Part shown: positions 11,901 through 23,225 of the stretch, piece by piece
How positions within the stretch are numbered: position 1 is the first letter of the stretch
Layout of the letters: each line of letters opens with the position of its first letter
Assembly: GCF_016808335.1 (NCBI RefSeq)
Contig: NC_053149.1
Coordinates: forward strand, 57,031,922-57,095,921
Source of the DNA: Panicum virgatum
Taxonomy: Eukaryota > Streptophyta > Magnoliopsida > Poales > Poaceae
Length of the DNA stretch: 64,000 bases
Direction of reading: 5' to 3'
Made by a program: the position numbers and the translations under genes
Notes under the pieces: model-generated
What the model saw: the letters and a program-made list of their open reading frames with translations, nothing else
Told to the model about the DNA's origin: nothing
Databases searched by the model: none

Positions 11901-12250
11901 GATGGTGTCGGAACGGTCGCCGGTGGAGGAGGAGATGGTGTCGGAACGGTCGCCGGTGGAGGAGGAGATGCCGTTGGCACGGTCGCCGGTGGAGGAGGAG
12001 ATGGCGTCGGGACGACGGGCACTGGCGGAGGTGGGGACGGTGTCACCACCGGCGGTGGGGGCGACGGCGTAGGGGTAGGCGAGGGCGGCAGCGGCGATGG
12101 CGTGGGGGGCACCGGCGATGGCGTGGGCGGCACCGGTGCTGGAGTGGGCGGCACCGGCGATGGCGTGGGCGGCACCGGCGCGGGAGTTGGCGGCACCGGT
12201 GCAGGCGGGTTCACCGGCGTGGCCGGCGACGATGGCGCCGGAGCGGACAT
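8979..12250 (-). CDS. PERK: PERK-type proline-rich receptor-like kinase, eight exons, 699 aa
   Basis: Plasma-membrane receptor-like Ser/Thr kinase of the proline-rich extensin-like class; the family is linked to cell-wall sensing. Exons in coding order: 12250-11554, 11125-10655, 10565-10479, 10375-10305, 10218-10142, 10011-9864, 9624-9463 and 9365-8979. All are GT-AG and in phase, 2100 nt. Residues 1 to about 180 are Pro/Ser/Thr-rich, with PVPPTP and PSPPPPATV repeats. The membrane segment is about 195-217, followed by RKRRRR. Kinase motifs: GQGGFG (311-316), AIKK with ATP-binding Lys331, HRD (425-427), DFG (445-447) and APEY just after the exon 5/6 junction. It is therefore an RD kinase with a complete active site. 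No classical cleaved signal peptide is obvious, which is common in PERKs. Spacing and length fit the family. Confidence 0.93.
11868..12230. repeat. In-frame tandem repeats coding the PERK ectodomain
   Basis: Read on the minus strand, this is a run of imperfect units. PVPPTP units of 18-36 bp lie near the start codon. They are followed by four nearly identical 39-bp units coding [15 protein letters not shown] blocks (about 11868-12010). The copies differ by only a few bases. All units are multiples of three, so gains and losses keep the frame open. Confidence 0.8.
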
Positions 12251-13700
12251 GGCGTCACCTCTCGCTTCCGCCGGCGCGCTGGTGCAATTTCGTCTCCCGG
12301 TGTGGGCAGACTACGACCGGACCCGCACACCACCGGCGGAGCGAAGACCGGAACGCGGGGGATATCTATGTGCTGGACGCACCCCGCCAGTTAACCCTGA
12401 GGTGGATTTCGCTTGAATTGGCCGTGGCCGTGCACGTTTGTTGGCTTCGCTTGCCGGGTTCGAGCGACAGCAACAGCATACGCGGGCGCAGTGGTTTGTG
12501 GTTTAAATTTCCGGCCTGTCTACTCTCTTTTTTCTTCTAGCAGAGTTGTTGGATAAGATTGACCGCGCAAAAGTCAGAGTCCGATGGTGGGAGTTCGTGT
12601 TAGAAGCCAAGGGCTGCACAGGACCCCCTCTAATCATGCATCGACGACGTGCCGGTCAGAGCTTTCGGTGCGCGGACCTGGCTCGCGTCCAGGTAGTAGA
12701 CAGCACGGCAAGCGGCAGCTAGCAACCTCGCCAACCAAGGCAACAACTTCGGTTGCCATGGCGCGACGACAACGGCCGGACCGGACGCCCCCCTGGCGGG
12801 CGGTGGCTCGTTGCGTTGCGTGTGGTGGTGGCGGACACACGAAGGTGCCGACTTGTCCTGCTGCACGCTCTCCCGGAGCGACAACGAGTACGGGCGGCGT
12901 TCCGAAGCGCGTCCGATCTTTCTTCCTGCTCAGAAGAAGCTATGGCCGCGGCGAGTGTCTCTCTCAATCGGAACGGAAGAGTTTTCTTCCCCGGTAGCTT
13001 GCCGAAACGGGCTTGGGATTAACTAATGGCAGGCGATGTGCTGCCTGCTGTGTGAATCTGATTATTTACACCTGTTTGCTACTTGCACGGGCAAAGATAT
13101 CATTGTCATTAACCCGCTCATGACTATGAGGCGATCGCGTCGTTTTCAAAAAAAAGAAGAAAAAAAACTGTGAGGCTATCGGGCAGGGATGCTTATGTGC
13201 TGACCTCACCACGTAGTCATCTGTCATCACCGTTCCGTATTCTACTACCGCGTCGGATGCAGATGGGCACCTCCTTCGCGCACGTTTGGAGAGGAGGACA
13301 AGGAATTGCCAAGCCACCAGCACACCCAGCGAGCAGCGGGGATGCTAGTTAGCGATTGTGCGTCGCCAGCGAACAACAGGTACGCTACTGTTCTTCTTCC
13401 TCCTTTCTTCCTTCTTTCACCTCCTTGTCGCCCCCGCCGGCGACCGCCTCCTCCGGCTCCGGCGGCCTCCGCCGCCTCCGCCGCCACCCTCCCTAACCAA
13501 GCCCGCCACCGCACCGCCTTCTCTCGTCGCCTCCGCCGCCGGCCGCCGGCCACCGGCCACCAGTTGTCCAGCCCCGCCCGGCCGGCGGCGCTCTCACGCC
13601 GCCGCGCCCTCCGCCGGCCAACCCACCTCCACCGTCGGGCCGCCGCCACCCCCGGCCCCTCCTCTAAGGCCGGCGGACATGGAGCTCCCCAGACCGCGGC
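12251..13700. other. PERK upstream region and GC-rich spacer
   Basis: The first part should hold the PERK promoter. From about 13430 to 13700 the DNA is strongly Pro/Ala-coding in character (ccgccgcc runs). It stops at the Tip100-like insertion at 13701 and resumes with the same character after 16019. It may be one old GC-rich exon or 5' UTR split by the transposon, but no frame shows a known domain. Confidence 0.45.
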
Positions 13701-16011
13701 CAGGGGCGGACCCACATGTATTCATGGGTATTCAGTTGAATACCCAAAATTTTTGGCAAAAAAATTTATAGGCATAGTGTATAGCATATGTATGTATCAT
13801 AAAATAGCAAAATATCACCTCAAACAGGCTTTTCAATCATATTTTCCATCTTAGGCTCAATACTCCATCTTTTTTTGTCGTGGTGTGGAAAACCACAGCC
13901 GGGTGGCGGAATACACCCGCCTAATCCTAAGTGTAGGATGTGATTGGGGGCAGTCAAGGAATGCTCGATCTAGAGGCGTAAGAACACGGAAGCACACAAG
14001 GATTTAGAGTGGTTCGGGCCGCCGGAGCGTAATACCATATGTCCACTGTGTGATGTATTGCCTGAGCTTGTGTGCAAGCTGGGAGAGGAGCTATGTCTGT
14101 CTCTGCATATGTGAAAACTTGTGGAACCTCGTGTCCGTGTGAACCTGTGTTCTAGCGGGCGTGCTCTCCCTTTTATATGTCCAAGGGAAGCACGTACACT
14201 GAGCGAGGCCCCGACAGGTGGGCCCGGCGATGTATTATAAACTACACTTTGGCCTTCAATGCCTCAGATCCGGAGATCTTGTCGTCGGCCTTCGTGCGTA
14301 TCTTCTGACCAGGGATGGTCTTGAGCTGTTCTATCGGAGTAGAGTCTAGCCTCTAGAGCCGCGCGTCGAGGTCATGATGAAGCGCCGAACTACTGACTCA
14401 GTCCGCTGTAGCAGCGTGCACTGTTGCTCCAGTTAGTAGCTGGTCATCATGACTCGTTGCCTATCCGCGCGGCGCTGAGTCTTTAATGCTTGCCTTGGTA
14501 ACTGACGAGCCGCCTTGGAAACAGGCGGGCTTACCGTGTTGTCATGTCACGCTTGTCCAACCCGTGACTGGGTATCCGATGCCCTGCTCTGGCAGCACAC
14601 GCCCCAACCACCAGCATTTAATGCGGCAGGAGGGCTGGCGATCCACAGTGTGGACTGACAAAAGCTGCCCTGTGCCCAGCGGCAGCAGAGCACGCCTCAA
14701 CCGCTCGCACTTAATACGGGTGGGTGAGGGAGCTTCCAGCGGAAGGCTTGCGCCCGCGCCCACGTCTGCGTGACACGTGGCGGCTCCGGACCCCTCCCGA
14801 GCAACCAGCTGAGCCGAGAGCACACGGGGGTCCGGATAGGCACGTGAAGGTCTCGGATCCACCTGCGGGGGTCCGGGTCCGCGGCCACAGGTGCTGAGCA
14901 TTTTCATCTCTGGGACACGTGATGACACCGGACCCGTCCCCGAGCGGGAAGCGGGTCCGGGACCGTTGGTCCGGTGAGATGGAGCCGGACCCCAGGGGCC
15001 CGGCTGCTCAGCTCCTTAGGGCGTAGTTACGGATAACTACGCAAGTCTTGGCACAGTAGGAGTGGGTACCCCAGTTGCAGGGTACCGACATCCTTCAACT
15101 CCCCAGGCCCAATTAGAGGACCAACCCAACTCCCTCTCCCCAGTCCCCACCCTTCCCCATCGGCCATCGCCCCTAGCTCCTGCCGAGATGTCGAGTGCCG
15201 ACCCACCCCCTTTGGCCCTTCCCTACCCCCAGCCCTAAACCCTAGCGGCGGCCTGGCGACGGCGTGCGGCGGCCAGGCATGGGAGCGTCGGCGGCGCGCA
15301 GCGGCCTAGGCCAGCAAGACAGGGCGCAGCACCGGAGGGCGGAGGCGCGCGGCGGCTTGCGGCCAGGCAGCGGAGGTGCGCGGCGGGGCGGCGGCCAAGC
15401 AGGCGCGGGCTCGCCAGACGCCGGCTAGGGGGTCGGCCGGTCGAGGCGCCTAGCTGCAGGGGCGAGGGGCGGAGCCTCGGAGTCGGCACATGATTCGGTG
15501 ATTCATCAATAGTTCTGAAAAAAAGAAAGGTGAGGAAGCAGATGATGAGCAGTGTGCAGTTTTGATTAGCGATTACTTGTTAATTTGTGACAATTATGGA
15601 GCAATGTAGTGAGTAGTGACTGAGTGATTGCAATTTTTAGGTTCAAACATGAAGAGGAAGAAGGGTAGTAGTGCTATCACTGATCTGCGGTCTTCTTGCA
15701 AGCTAAGGATGAGGATATCATCTCTTATTTTCAAGGTATTAAGGATCGAAAAGTTAACCTGTAAGGTGAAATTTGTAAGATTTCTTCTCATTTTGCTGTT
15801 TTATCCTCTATTTATTTTACATGTTGCAACTTGGATATGTTGATCATTTAGTACATCTATTATCTTCATGTCGAATAATTTTCAGTTATGTAATGATAAG
15901 AGCTATGATTTTGATAATTAATTATGTGCTATGAATATATACTTAGGCTGCTTAAAAAATCGCCATTCGAAAATTTCGAATACCCAAAACTTAAATCCTG
16001 AGCCGCCCCTA
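13701..16011. mobile_element. Tip100-like hAT element with a nested solo LTR
   Basis: The left end, CAGGGGCGGACCC, and the right end read inwards, TAGGGGCGGCTCAGG, resemble the CAGGGGCGGA terminus of Tip100-group hAT elements. The flanks accgcggc (13693-13700) and accccggc (16012-16019) match at 7 of 8 bases, fitting an aged 8-bp duplication. Inside the ends, both arms repeat a ttttgggtattc motif in inverted orientation. A short frame starting MKRKKGSS (15649) may be a transposase leftover. Most of the left half is the inserted LTR (13876-15090). Confidence 0.65.
13876..15090 (-). mobile_element. Solo LTR, family A (1215 bp)
   Basis: On the plus strand it runs from TGTCGTGGTGTGG to GGTACCGACA. 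Its orientation is minus, shown by a TATAAAAGGG-type box at about 14167-14180 read on the minus strand. It is collinear with the LTR at 17023-18188. No internal region follows, so it is a solo LTR, usually formed by recombination between the two LTRs of an element. The adjoining bases, ttttt and tcctt, do not form a clean 5-bp duplication. Confidence 0.75.
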
Positions 16012-16019
16012 ACCCCGGC

Positions 16020-16612
16020 AACTCCAAACCCTAAAGATCTGCCGCCTCCACCGCCATTCCGGCCGGCGGCGACCTCGCCGCCGCCCGCTCCACCCACCTA
16101 CCACTCCTCCCGGGCACCCCTCCTCCTCCCCTGCTTGCCGCCGCGGCTTTGCCTCCCCTGGCGGCTGGCGCAAGGTTGAAGACGGGACGCGCGCAGCGAT
16201 GAACGTCCAGGTCTCCAGGATGAATACCTTACCAGCAGCGGACATTCCGTTGACTTGACCCACCCGTTTGTCCGCACAGGTCCTCCGACCAACAGCGCAC
16301 GTACCAGACGGGCTCGTTGGTGGCAACCTGCAACCTGCCAAGGCAACATGATTTTCTGGGCTCGGACGACATTTCTACGACGGACCCTCGGCGACCAAAT
16401 CACAAGGGCACAATAATTTTTCGAAAAATGGTCTCGCAACAAAAACTTGGTTATTGTACAAGCAAGTTGATGGGATGCCTGCTAACGGGTCTGGTATAAG
16501 ATGACGAGACTGTACTATCATAGTGGATGGCGAAGGTGTGCTAAACTATTGTTGAATGCGGCACGTCTTTTCTTTTTCTAGTACACGGGACAGAGAAAGG
16601 TTCAAACAGCTA
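16020..16612. other. GC-rich then mixed spacer
   Basis: The first 170 bases are Pro/Ala/Arg-rich in coding character and continue the composition seen before the transposon at 13701. The rest is mixed composition. No protein family is recognised on either strand. Confidence 0.4.
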
Positions 16613-16845
16613 CACCCTCCGTCTTTTTTTATATGATATCGTTGATTTTTTTCTTCAACTTTGACTAATATTATTTAATTAATCAGTTAGTTAAATAAAG
16701 TGAAATGAATACTTTTACGTTTATTATTAAGAGTCTTTTGAATCTAACTTGAAGATTTAGCTATTTGAATAAATATTTGTAGAAAAGACGAATAGTCAAA
16801 CGAAGAAAAAAAAGCCAATGGTGTCATATTTAAGAATGGAGGGAG
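16613..16845. mobile_element. Stowaway-like MITE, 233 bp
   Basis: The element has a CACCCTCCGTC left end and a GGAGGGAGT right end, i.e. the CTCCCTCCGT-type terminus. It is flanked by the dinucleotide TA (16611-16612 and 16846-16847), the Stowaway/Tc1-mariner target duplication. The interior is AT-rich, as in other Stowaway MITEs. Confidence 0.8.
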
Positions 16846-17022
16846 TAAAATGGCGCGGGTGGAGAGATTCTTTGACAATCTCAGTCATCGTTGCATGTTC
16901 TAGTATAGATGAGTAACAATCATATATACGGAGTACGATATAATAAGCAAGGATCAAGTTCCTCTTTAACCCCACTTGCTTTACCAGGTCGAAGTGAGAT
17001 AAAGAACAAAACATACGGACAT

Positions 17023-18188
17023 TGTCGTGGTGTGGAAAACCACAGCCAGGTGGCGGAATGTACCCGCCTAATTCTAAGTGTAGGATGTGTTTGGGGGCAG
17101 TCAAGGAATGCTCGATCTAGAGGCATAAGAACACGGAAGCACACAAGGATTTAGAGTGGTTCGGGCCGCCGGAGCATAATACCCTACGTCCACTATGTGA
17201 TGTATTGCCTGAGCTTGTGTGCAAGCTGGGGGAGGAGCTATGCCTGTGTCTCTGCATGTGAGAGAACTTGTGGAACCTCGTGTCCGTGTGAACATGTGTT
17301 CTAGCGGGCGTGCTCTCCCTTTTATATGTCCAAGGGGAGCACGTACACTGAGCGGGGCCCCGACAGGTGGGCCCGGTGATGTATTATAAACTACACTTTG
17401 GCCTTCAATGCCTCAGATCCGGAGATCTTGTCGTCAGCTTCCGTGCGTAGCTTCTGACCAGGGATGGTCTTGAGCTGTCCTGTCGGAGTAGAGTCTAGCC
17501 TCTGGAGCCGCGCGTTGAGGTCATGATGAAGCGCCGAACTACTGACTCAGTCCGCTGTAGCAGCGTGCACTGTTGCTCCAGTTAGTAGCTGGTCATCATG
17601 ACTCGTCACCCATGCGCGCGGCGCTGAGTCTTTAATGGTTGCCTTGGTAATTGACGAGCCGCCTCGGTAACTGGCGATCCACAGTGTGGACTGACAAAAG
17701 CTGTCCCGTGCCCAGCGGCAGCAGAGCACGCCTCAACCACTCGCACTTAATGCGGGTGGGTGAGGGAGCTTCCAGCGGAAGGCTTGCGCCCGCGCCCAAC
17801 CGCTCGCACTTAATGCGGGTGGGTGAGGGAGCTTCCAGCGGAAGGCTTGCGCCCGCGCCCGCGTCTGCGTGACACATGGCGGCTCCGGACCCCTCCCGAG
17901 CAGCTAGGTGAGCCGAGAGCTCACGGTGGTCTGGATAGGCACGTGGAGGTCCCAGACCCACCTGCGGGGGTCCGGGTCCGCGGCCACAGATGCTGAGCAT
18001 TTCCACCCCTGAGACACGTGGTGACACCGGACCCGTCCCTGAGCGGGAAGCGGGTCCGGGACCGTTGGTCCGGTGAGGTGGAGTCGGACCCCAGGGGTCT
18101 GGCTGCTCAGCTCCTTAGGGCGTAGTTATGGATAACTACGCGTGTCTTGACGCAGCAAGAGGGGTACCCTAGTCCAGAGGTACCGACA
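17023..18188 (-). repeat. Left LTR (family A) of the mosaic element
   Basis: 1166 bp running from TGTCGTGGTG to GGTACCGACA. It closely follows the solo LTR at 13876-15090, but lacks one segment near 17665. It also carries a local duplication of about 58 bp at 17736-17857 (cgctcgcacttaatgcgggt with its following sequence), which the solo copy has only once. Confidence 0.75.
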
Positions 18189-18461
18189 GTGGGCCCCGGG
18201 CCCACCTCGGGGGAGGTACGAACCCGCAGGTGGGGCCATTATCGTGATGTGTTCCGACACAATCCTGGTTGCGTTGGCGTGCTCATGTCGAGAGCGAGTG
18301 CTCCGGACCCCCTAAAGGTCATAGCACTTGTTGCCAGGTTCAGGTACTAGAGCGCTCTCCGCAGGGCGGCGAAGGTGCAGGTTTAGGGCACGGAACCAAA
18401 CTAAGCGGCTGCACGGACCTCGAACCGCCCAGGGAGCGAGCACCACTTCCCCCGACCCAGC

Positions 18462-18822
18462 TTCAAGCGACTGTGGCAAGCGGTCTCCGCCGGAGCGGGC
18501 CACCGGAGTGGACTTGAGCGACCGTGGCGAGCGGTCTCCGCCGGAGCGGGCCACCGGAGTGGACTTGAGCGACCGTGGCGAGCGGTCTCCGCCGGAGCGG
18601 GCCACCGGAATGGACTTGAGCGACCGTGGCGAGCGGTCTCCGCCGGAGCGGGCCACCGGAGTGGACTTGAGCGACCGTGGCGAGCGGGCCACCGGAGCGG
18701 GCCACCGGAGTGGACTTGAGCGACCGTGGCGAGCGGCCTCCGCCGGAGCGGGCCACCGGAGTGGACTTGAGCGACCGTGGCGAGCGGCCTCCGCCGGAGC
18801 GGGCCACCGGAGTGGACTTTGA
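18462..18822. repeat. 51-bp tandem array, about seven units
   Basis: The units centre on gagcgaccgtggcgagcgg followed by tctccgccggagcgggccac and cggagtggactt. The period is 51 bp, i.e. 17 codons, so long open frames appear in several frames as a by-product. One unit near 18670 is shortened. An array of the same unit with about ten copies sits at the same place in the element at 56073-60453. Confidence 0.9.
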
Positions 18823-19362
18823 GCTGTTGCCATCGATCCACTGAGATATGTTACGGACCTTACGGTGGGGCATTAGGAAACCACGCCTTACACTAGAAAG
18901 GAGTCCGGACCCCTAGTCACGACAGCCCCAGATACTAGGGTACACGTAACAGGGCAGTAAAGTGCGTAGGCTTAGGGTACATTACCAAGCTAAGCGGCCA
19001 CGCAGAACTCCTCCACCCCTGGATACAAGCACCACTTCCCCGGAGCAGGTTCCTAGGAGTCCGGACCACCTTTCAGCTAGAAGGGGTGTCTCAACCTGAC
19101 CACAAGCCAGCAACTCGATTTGCATCATTAGCAGCAAAAGAAAAAACTCCGTTCAGGAGAAGGAACCATGCAAACTGAACGAACAAGTGCTATTAAGTTA
19201 ATGTAAAGATAGGACTGAGAAAGCAAATCTCCTTCATTACTTGATTCGTGGTGTACATCAGAGGTCGGGATTACGAGGACGGACCTCTACCGCTCTGGAC
19301 CACTTGCTGGTGTCGCCTGTTTGTGCGATGAAACCAGAGGTCGGGTTTACAAGGGCGGACCT

Positions 19363-20073
19363 TTACCGCTCTGGGCCACACGTAGGCACCACATCATTAC
19401 AAAGGAGAAACACACTCAATCCTATCCAGTGGTAACCTACAGCCGTCGCCCCGTAGGGCATCCACGTTCCTGGCCGGAGTGGAACTGCCACCTTGGAGGT
19501 TCCTCTCAGTCGTTGGGGGCGAAGGCGCCCTGGACGTGCCCATACAACATCATCCAGCATCACCTCAGAAGTTTGCAGGGCCCTCCTTAGCACAAGAGCT
19601 GTTTCATGCTCAGATAGCATGAGAACAACTTCTTTGGCTTTGAATGGGAGTGGCCCTGCCGTTGCCAGCTGCCGTCGGAAGCCAGCTCGATGGCCGCTCA
19701 TAGTGAGCTGAAGCCAGTTTGTCACCCTGGCGCAGCGGAAGGACGGGTGCTCGTTTGGACGAGCACGAAGCGTGGAGAAGGGCGGTCGTTCGCCGGCTCC
19801 ACCTTGGTGCTGGCACCGGCCCCCTGCGCCTTGCGGTGGAGGTCGACGCCTGTCTGCAGCAGCTCCAAGGGAGGCTTGAGCCAGGCGAGGGAGAAGGCGA
19901 CAGACATCCTTCCCGAGCCTCAGCCGTCGGCTCCAGGCTCCATTTTGAGAGGAAACCTTGAGCCGACACCGTGCCGCCGCAGGGGACCCCTGGTGGTTGC
20001 TTGAGAGAAAACCTTGAGCCGACGCTAAGGTGTCGCAGGGTGACACGCAGCAGGCGTCGCCCCTGCGCGCCAC
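19363..20073 (-). other. Open frame inside the mosaic element, function unknown
   Basis: This is a 236-codon minus-strand frame downstream of the PBS-like site. Its distal half includes MSGHRAGFRRQLATAGPLPF and a following hydrophobic, Glu/Arg-rich stretch. That half is also open in the sister element (58793-58518), with roughly 15 percent residue differences. The proximal half is not kept in one frame in the sister copy. It has no known retroelement domain. It may be a degraded gag, a captured piece, or only a by-product of GC-rich DNA. Confidence 0.35.
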
Positions 20074-20298
20074 CGTGCCGGCTCTGAGGTGTCATAGTGG
20101 CGACGCACAGCAGGCGCCGCTGCCGTGCGCCACCACACCGAGGACACTGCTGCCTCGGTGTCAGGGCATACGGCGTAGGTGATGCCGTGCCACTCTTCAT
20201 CTTTTTGTCATCGTTGCAGAGGATGAGCTCAACCTCAGAAGTCAGGATGTGAGCGAAGATCTGGCCAACGCTTGCGCGTCCCCACGGACGGCGCCAGA

Positions 20299-21641
20299 TG
20301 TCATGGCTCTAGAAAGAGGGCCACAGCCGGGTGGCGTAGTGCACCCGCCTAATCCCAGAGGGTGGTTACTCGGGGAAGTGCAAGCGATTACTCAGATCTT
20401 CTCATGAAGCGAGAACACAAGAACACTCGAGGATTTAGAGTGGTTCGGGCCGCCGGAGCGTAATACCCTACGTCCACTGAGAGGTGTATTGCTCTTGTGT
20501 TTTGTGGATGATTCTATCCTCTGCCTCCAAGTCTTCCCTTCGATTTGAGTTCTTCTCTAACGGACATCTCCCTTTTATAGCGCAAGGAGGACGCGTACAT
20601 AGGCGTTGGACCCCGACAGGTGGGTCCAACAAGGATGTATAGTCTACCACGAAAAAGATATTGATGATGCTATAGTGATGGAGAATCTCTTGCCGGATAC
20701 GCTTCATCGCCCTGTAGACTCTCTGACCGAGGGGGGTCTTCACCTGTCCCATCGGTGAGGCACCCGTTGAGGCAGCGTAGGTTGCAGCGTAGACTGTTGG
20801 GTTTACCGCGCAGGCGTTATGATGGGCAAAGCTGAGCTGTCGTGTCTAACTAGCGTAGCAGACTGACGCGCGTGGCGTGGGCGGCGCCAACGGCTGCACT
20901 GTGCGCCTTGGTAACTCGCGATCAACAGTACAGCCTGGCAAAAGTCGCATCGGGCTCTGCTGTGGCAGAGCGCACTTATGCCTCCCGCATTGAAAGCGGT
21001 AGGTGGGCGAGTCTTCCCGAGGAAGCTTCATGTCTCCGCGCGTGCCTGCGCCTGCGGACACGTGGCTGCTCCGGACCCCCCCAGGCGGGGTGTCTGTTCC
21101 CTCCCCGCTGTGGGGTCCGGATAGTATATGGGGGTCCGGGACCTCGTGAGAGGTCCGGGCCCCCCGGCTGTTTTGACTCAGCGCTCCCTTCTCCGGGACA
21201 TGCGGCGTCACCGGACCCTTCCCTAGCAAGGAATGGGTCTGGATCTGCTGACTGGGTGAGAAGGGCTTCGGACCGCGGGGGTCCAGCTGCTCAAGCCGTC
21301 AGCGCGTAGTCACGGATAACTACGAGGCTCTTGTCTAGACACAGCAACACCTCTGGGACACGTGGTGACACCGGATCCGTCCCTGAGCGGAAAGCGGGTC
21401 CGGGACCGTTGGTCCGGTGAGGTGGAGTCGGACCCCAGGGGTCTGGCTGCTCAGCTCCTTAGGGCGTAGTTACGGATAACTACGCGTGTCTTGACGCAGG
21501 AAGAGGGGTACCCTAGTCCAGAGGTACCGACAGAGTCGGACCCCAGGGGTCCGACTGCTCAGCTCCTTAGGGCGTAGTTACGGATAACTACGCAAGTCTT
21601 GGCACAGTAGGAGTGGGTACCCCAGCTGCAGGGTACCGACA
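20299..21641 (-). repeat. Right LTR (family B with stacked family-A tails)
   Basis: The first about 1045 bp follow the family-B LTRs at 56073 and 59391. At about 21345 the sequence switches to an LTR tail that copies the end of the left LTR, ending in ccgaca at 21532. It then repeats a shorter tail, starting gagtcggacccc and ending in ccgaca at 21641. The last tail resembles that of the solo LTR at 13876-15090 (cgcaagtcttggcacagtag). Confidence 0.65.
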
Positions 21642-21809
21642 GACATTGTTTCAGCGATAAGGATAGCAGGCAATGACGGGGCGTGATATATATGGTGAAA
21701 CACCGAAAATAGAAGCACGCTTGGCGTTCATCGATTAAGGTGGTAGAGGTGAGAAGTTATGTGTCACAGGTATAGCTGGATGTCGAGAGCGAGTCTAAAT
21801 CCAATTTAA

Positions 21810-22064
21810 GGGTATGTTTGGTGGAGCTCCATCTGATTTGTGGAAGCTAATTGTTTGATAGAAGTGATTCTCTAGCATAAGCTCTTAAAATCAGGGTGGA
21901 GAGTTAATTCACAGAATCAGTAGAAAGCTTTTTGTTTTCAGCTCACAGCCTCTCAGTTCATTTCACATAACGGCAGTGAATCACTTCTTTTTAAAAAACT
22001 GTTTGGCAGAGCTCCTACTAGATTTAGCAAAGAATCAGCTCTGGGAGCTCTGCCAAACGTACTC
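21810..22064. mobile_element. Tourist-like MITE, 255 bp
   Basis: The termini GGGTATGTTTGG and, read inwards, GAGTACGTTTGG are followed inside by gagctcc on both sides. The flanking trinucleotide is TAA on both sides (21807-21809 and 22065-22067), the PIF/Harbinger target duplication. Confidence 0.75.
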
Positions 22065-22651
22065 TAACTTCCTTCAAACAGTTATATATATATTGATCAA
22101 GTTCCATTGTGTATATAGGCTAGCATCAGTTTTACAATCAAACTAACGACTCCTTAATTTAGTCAAATTCGATTCGAAATCGACTCGTTCAATTCAGCCC
22201 ATTTTAAGAACTTAACCAAAGCAAATTCGAACCCATCCTATGAGCCCATTAGACAAGCTGGAGAGGAAAACTTGTGGGATTGAAGATGATGTTTGCACCG
22301 TGAGGGAAGGTGATGGTGATGGGGAGGAGGTAGATGTTTATAAAGAAGCGAAGACGTTCAATTGTGGTTAATTACAAATATTGGGGTTGTATGTGTCTAA
22401 ATCCTTTCTTTTTTATCCTACAAGAATTTTTTGATCAGAAATAACATGATCTTCACTAAACTCATTTTCTTTCCGACGATAAACAATCTCGAAGTCTTAA
22501 GGCTGGATTACCTATGGGCCACATGCTTCTTCTTGAACCAAAACTTAGACACTTTGCAACACTACATTTCCACAAGAATTTTCCATGATTTTTTCTTAGA
22601 ATCCTTTCAAGAAGCTGCCTATGTTGTCTATTGTAAAGAAATAATAAATTC

Positions 22652-23216
22652 GGAGAAGTCTGGTTTACATCCTTAAACTATCACAAAAATCTGATTTTTC
22701 AACCTTAAACTACAAAACCGGATAATATAGACCATCCAACTATCGAAACCGGACAATTTTGACCCTTTGGTTGGTTTTTTATTTTATAAAAATTAAAAAT
22801 ATTCAAATTCAAACTAAAATATTCATAGGTAATTCATTTTAAATAAAAAAATGAAATGGGTATCAAAATTTTCCTAAAAATGTAACCTATCTATTGGCAC
22901 TGTACTTGTCAGTTATTCGAATCTATTTTTTTATGTTCATAATATTTGATTGCTTGTAGTTATGTCTATTATTTTTTAATAAATAAGATTCAAATAGATC
23001 AATAATAGATAGATTATATTTTTAGAAAAAATTTGATGCTATTTTCATATTTTCTATTTTGAAATGAATTAGTTTTGATTTTTTAGATATAATTATAATT
23101 TTTAAATTTTCTTCAAAAATACAACGATAGCTGGATGACCTATCTTATCCGTGTAGTTTAAGGTTGAAAAATGAACCTTTGGCGATAGTTCAAGAGTGTA
23201 AACCAATTTTTTTCCT
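22652..23216. mobile_element. Foldback (Mutator-like) MITE, about 565 bp
   Basis: The arms starting ggagaagtctggtttaca and, read inwards from the right, ggaaaaaaattggtttaca stay complementary for well over 50 bp. Both contain ttcaaccttaaactac. Probable 9-bp flanks are taataaatt (22642-22650) and taataagtt (23217-23225), one mismatch. The text pattern (ttaaactatc, ccgga) resembles the larger foldback at 46850-47835. It has no coding capacity. Confidence 0.65.
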
Positions 23217-23225
23217 AATAAGTTT

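Larger units (their letters stand above)
17023..21641 (-). mobile_element. Mosaic coding-poor LTR retroelement, 4.6 kb
   Basis: The outer ends are TGTCG and CGACA, flanked by an exact 5-bp duplication GACAT (17018-17022 and 21642-21646). The left LTR (17023-18188) is family A. The right LTR starts at 20299 as family B (TGTCATGGCTC) and ends with two stacked family-A-like tails (about 21345-21532 and 21533-21641). A PBS-like stretch, TCTGGCGCCGTCCGTGGGG, lies at 20298 reading left on the minus strand. The internal part (18189-20298) shows no gag, protease, reverse transcriptase or integrase motifs. It contains a 51-bp tandem array. TATA-like boxes in the LTRs point to minus-strand transcription. 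The element needs enzymes from elsewhere. Confidence 0.75.

Noticed and set aside
11613..12416. Glycine-rich 267-codon plus-strand frame opposite the PERK first exon
   Set aside because: It is the antisense reading of proline codons (ccx read as ggx). The minus strand has the splice-consistent kinase gene.
18312..18873. Several overlapping repeat-protein frames in the 51-bp array
   Set aside because: A 51-bp period keeps every frame open if one unit lacks stops. Six-way openness is a by-product, and the sister array breaks frame through 52-bp units.
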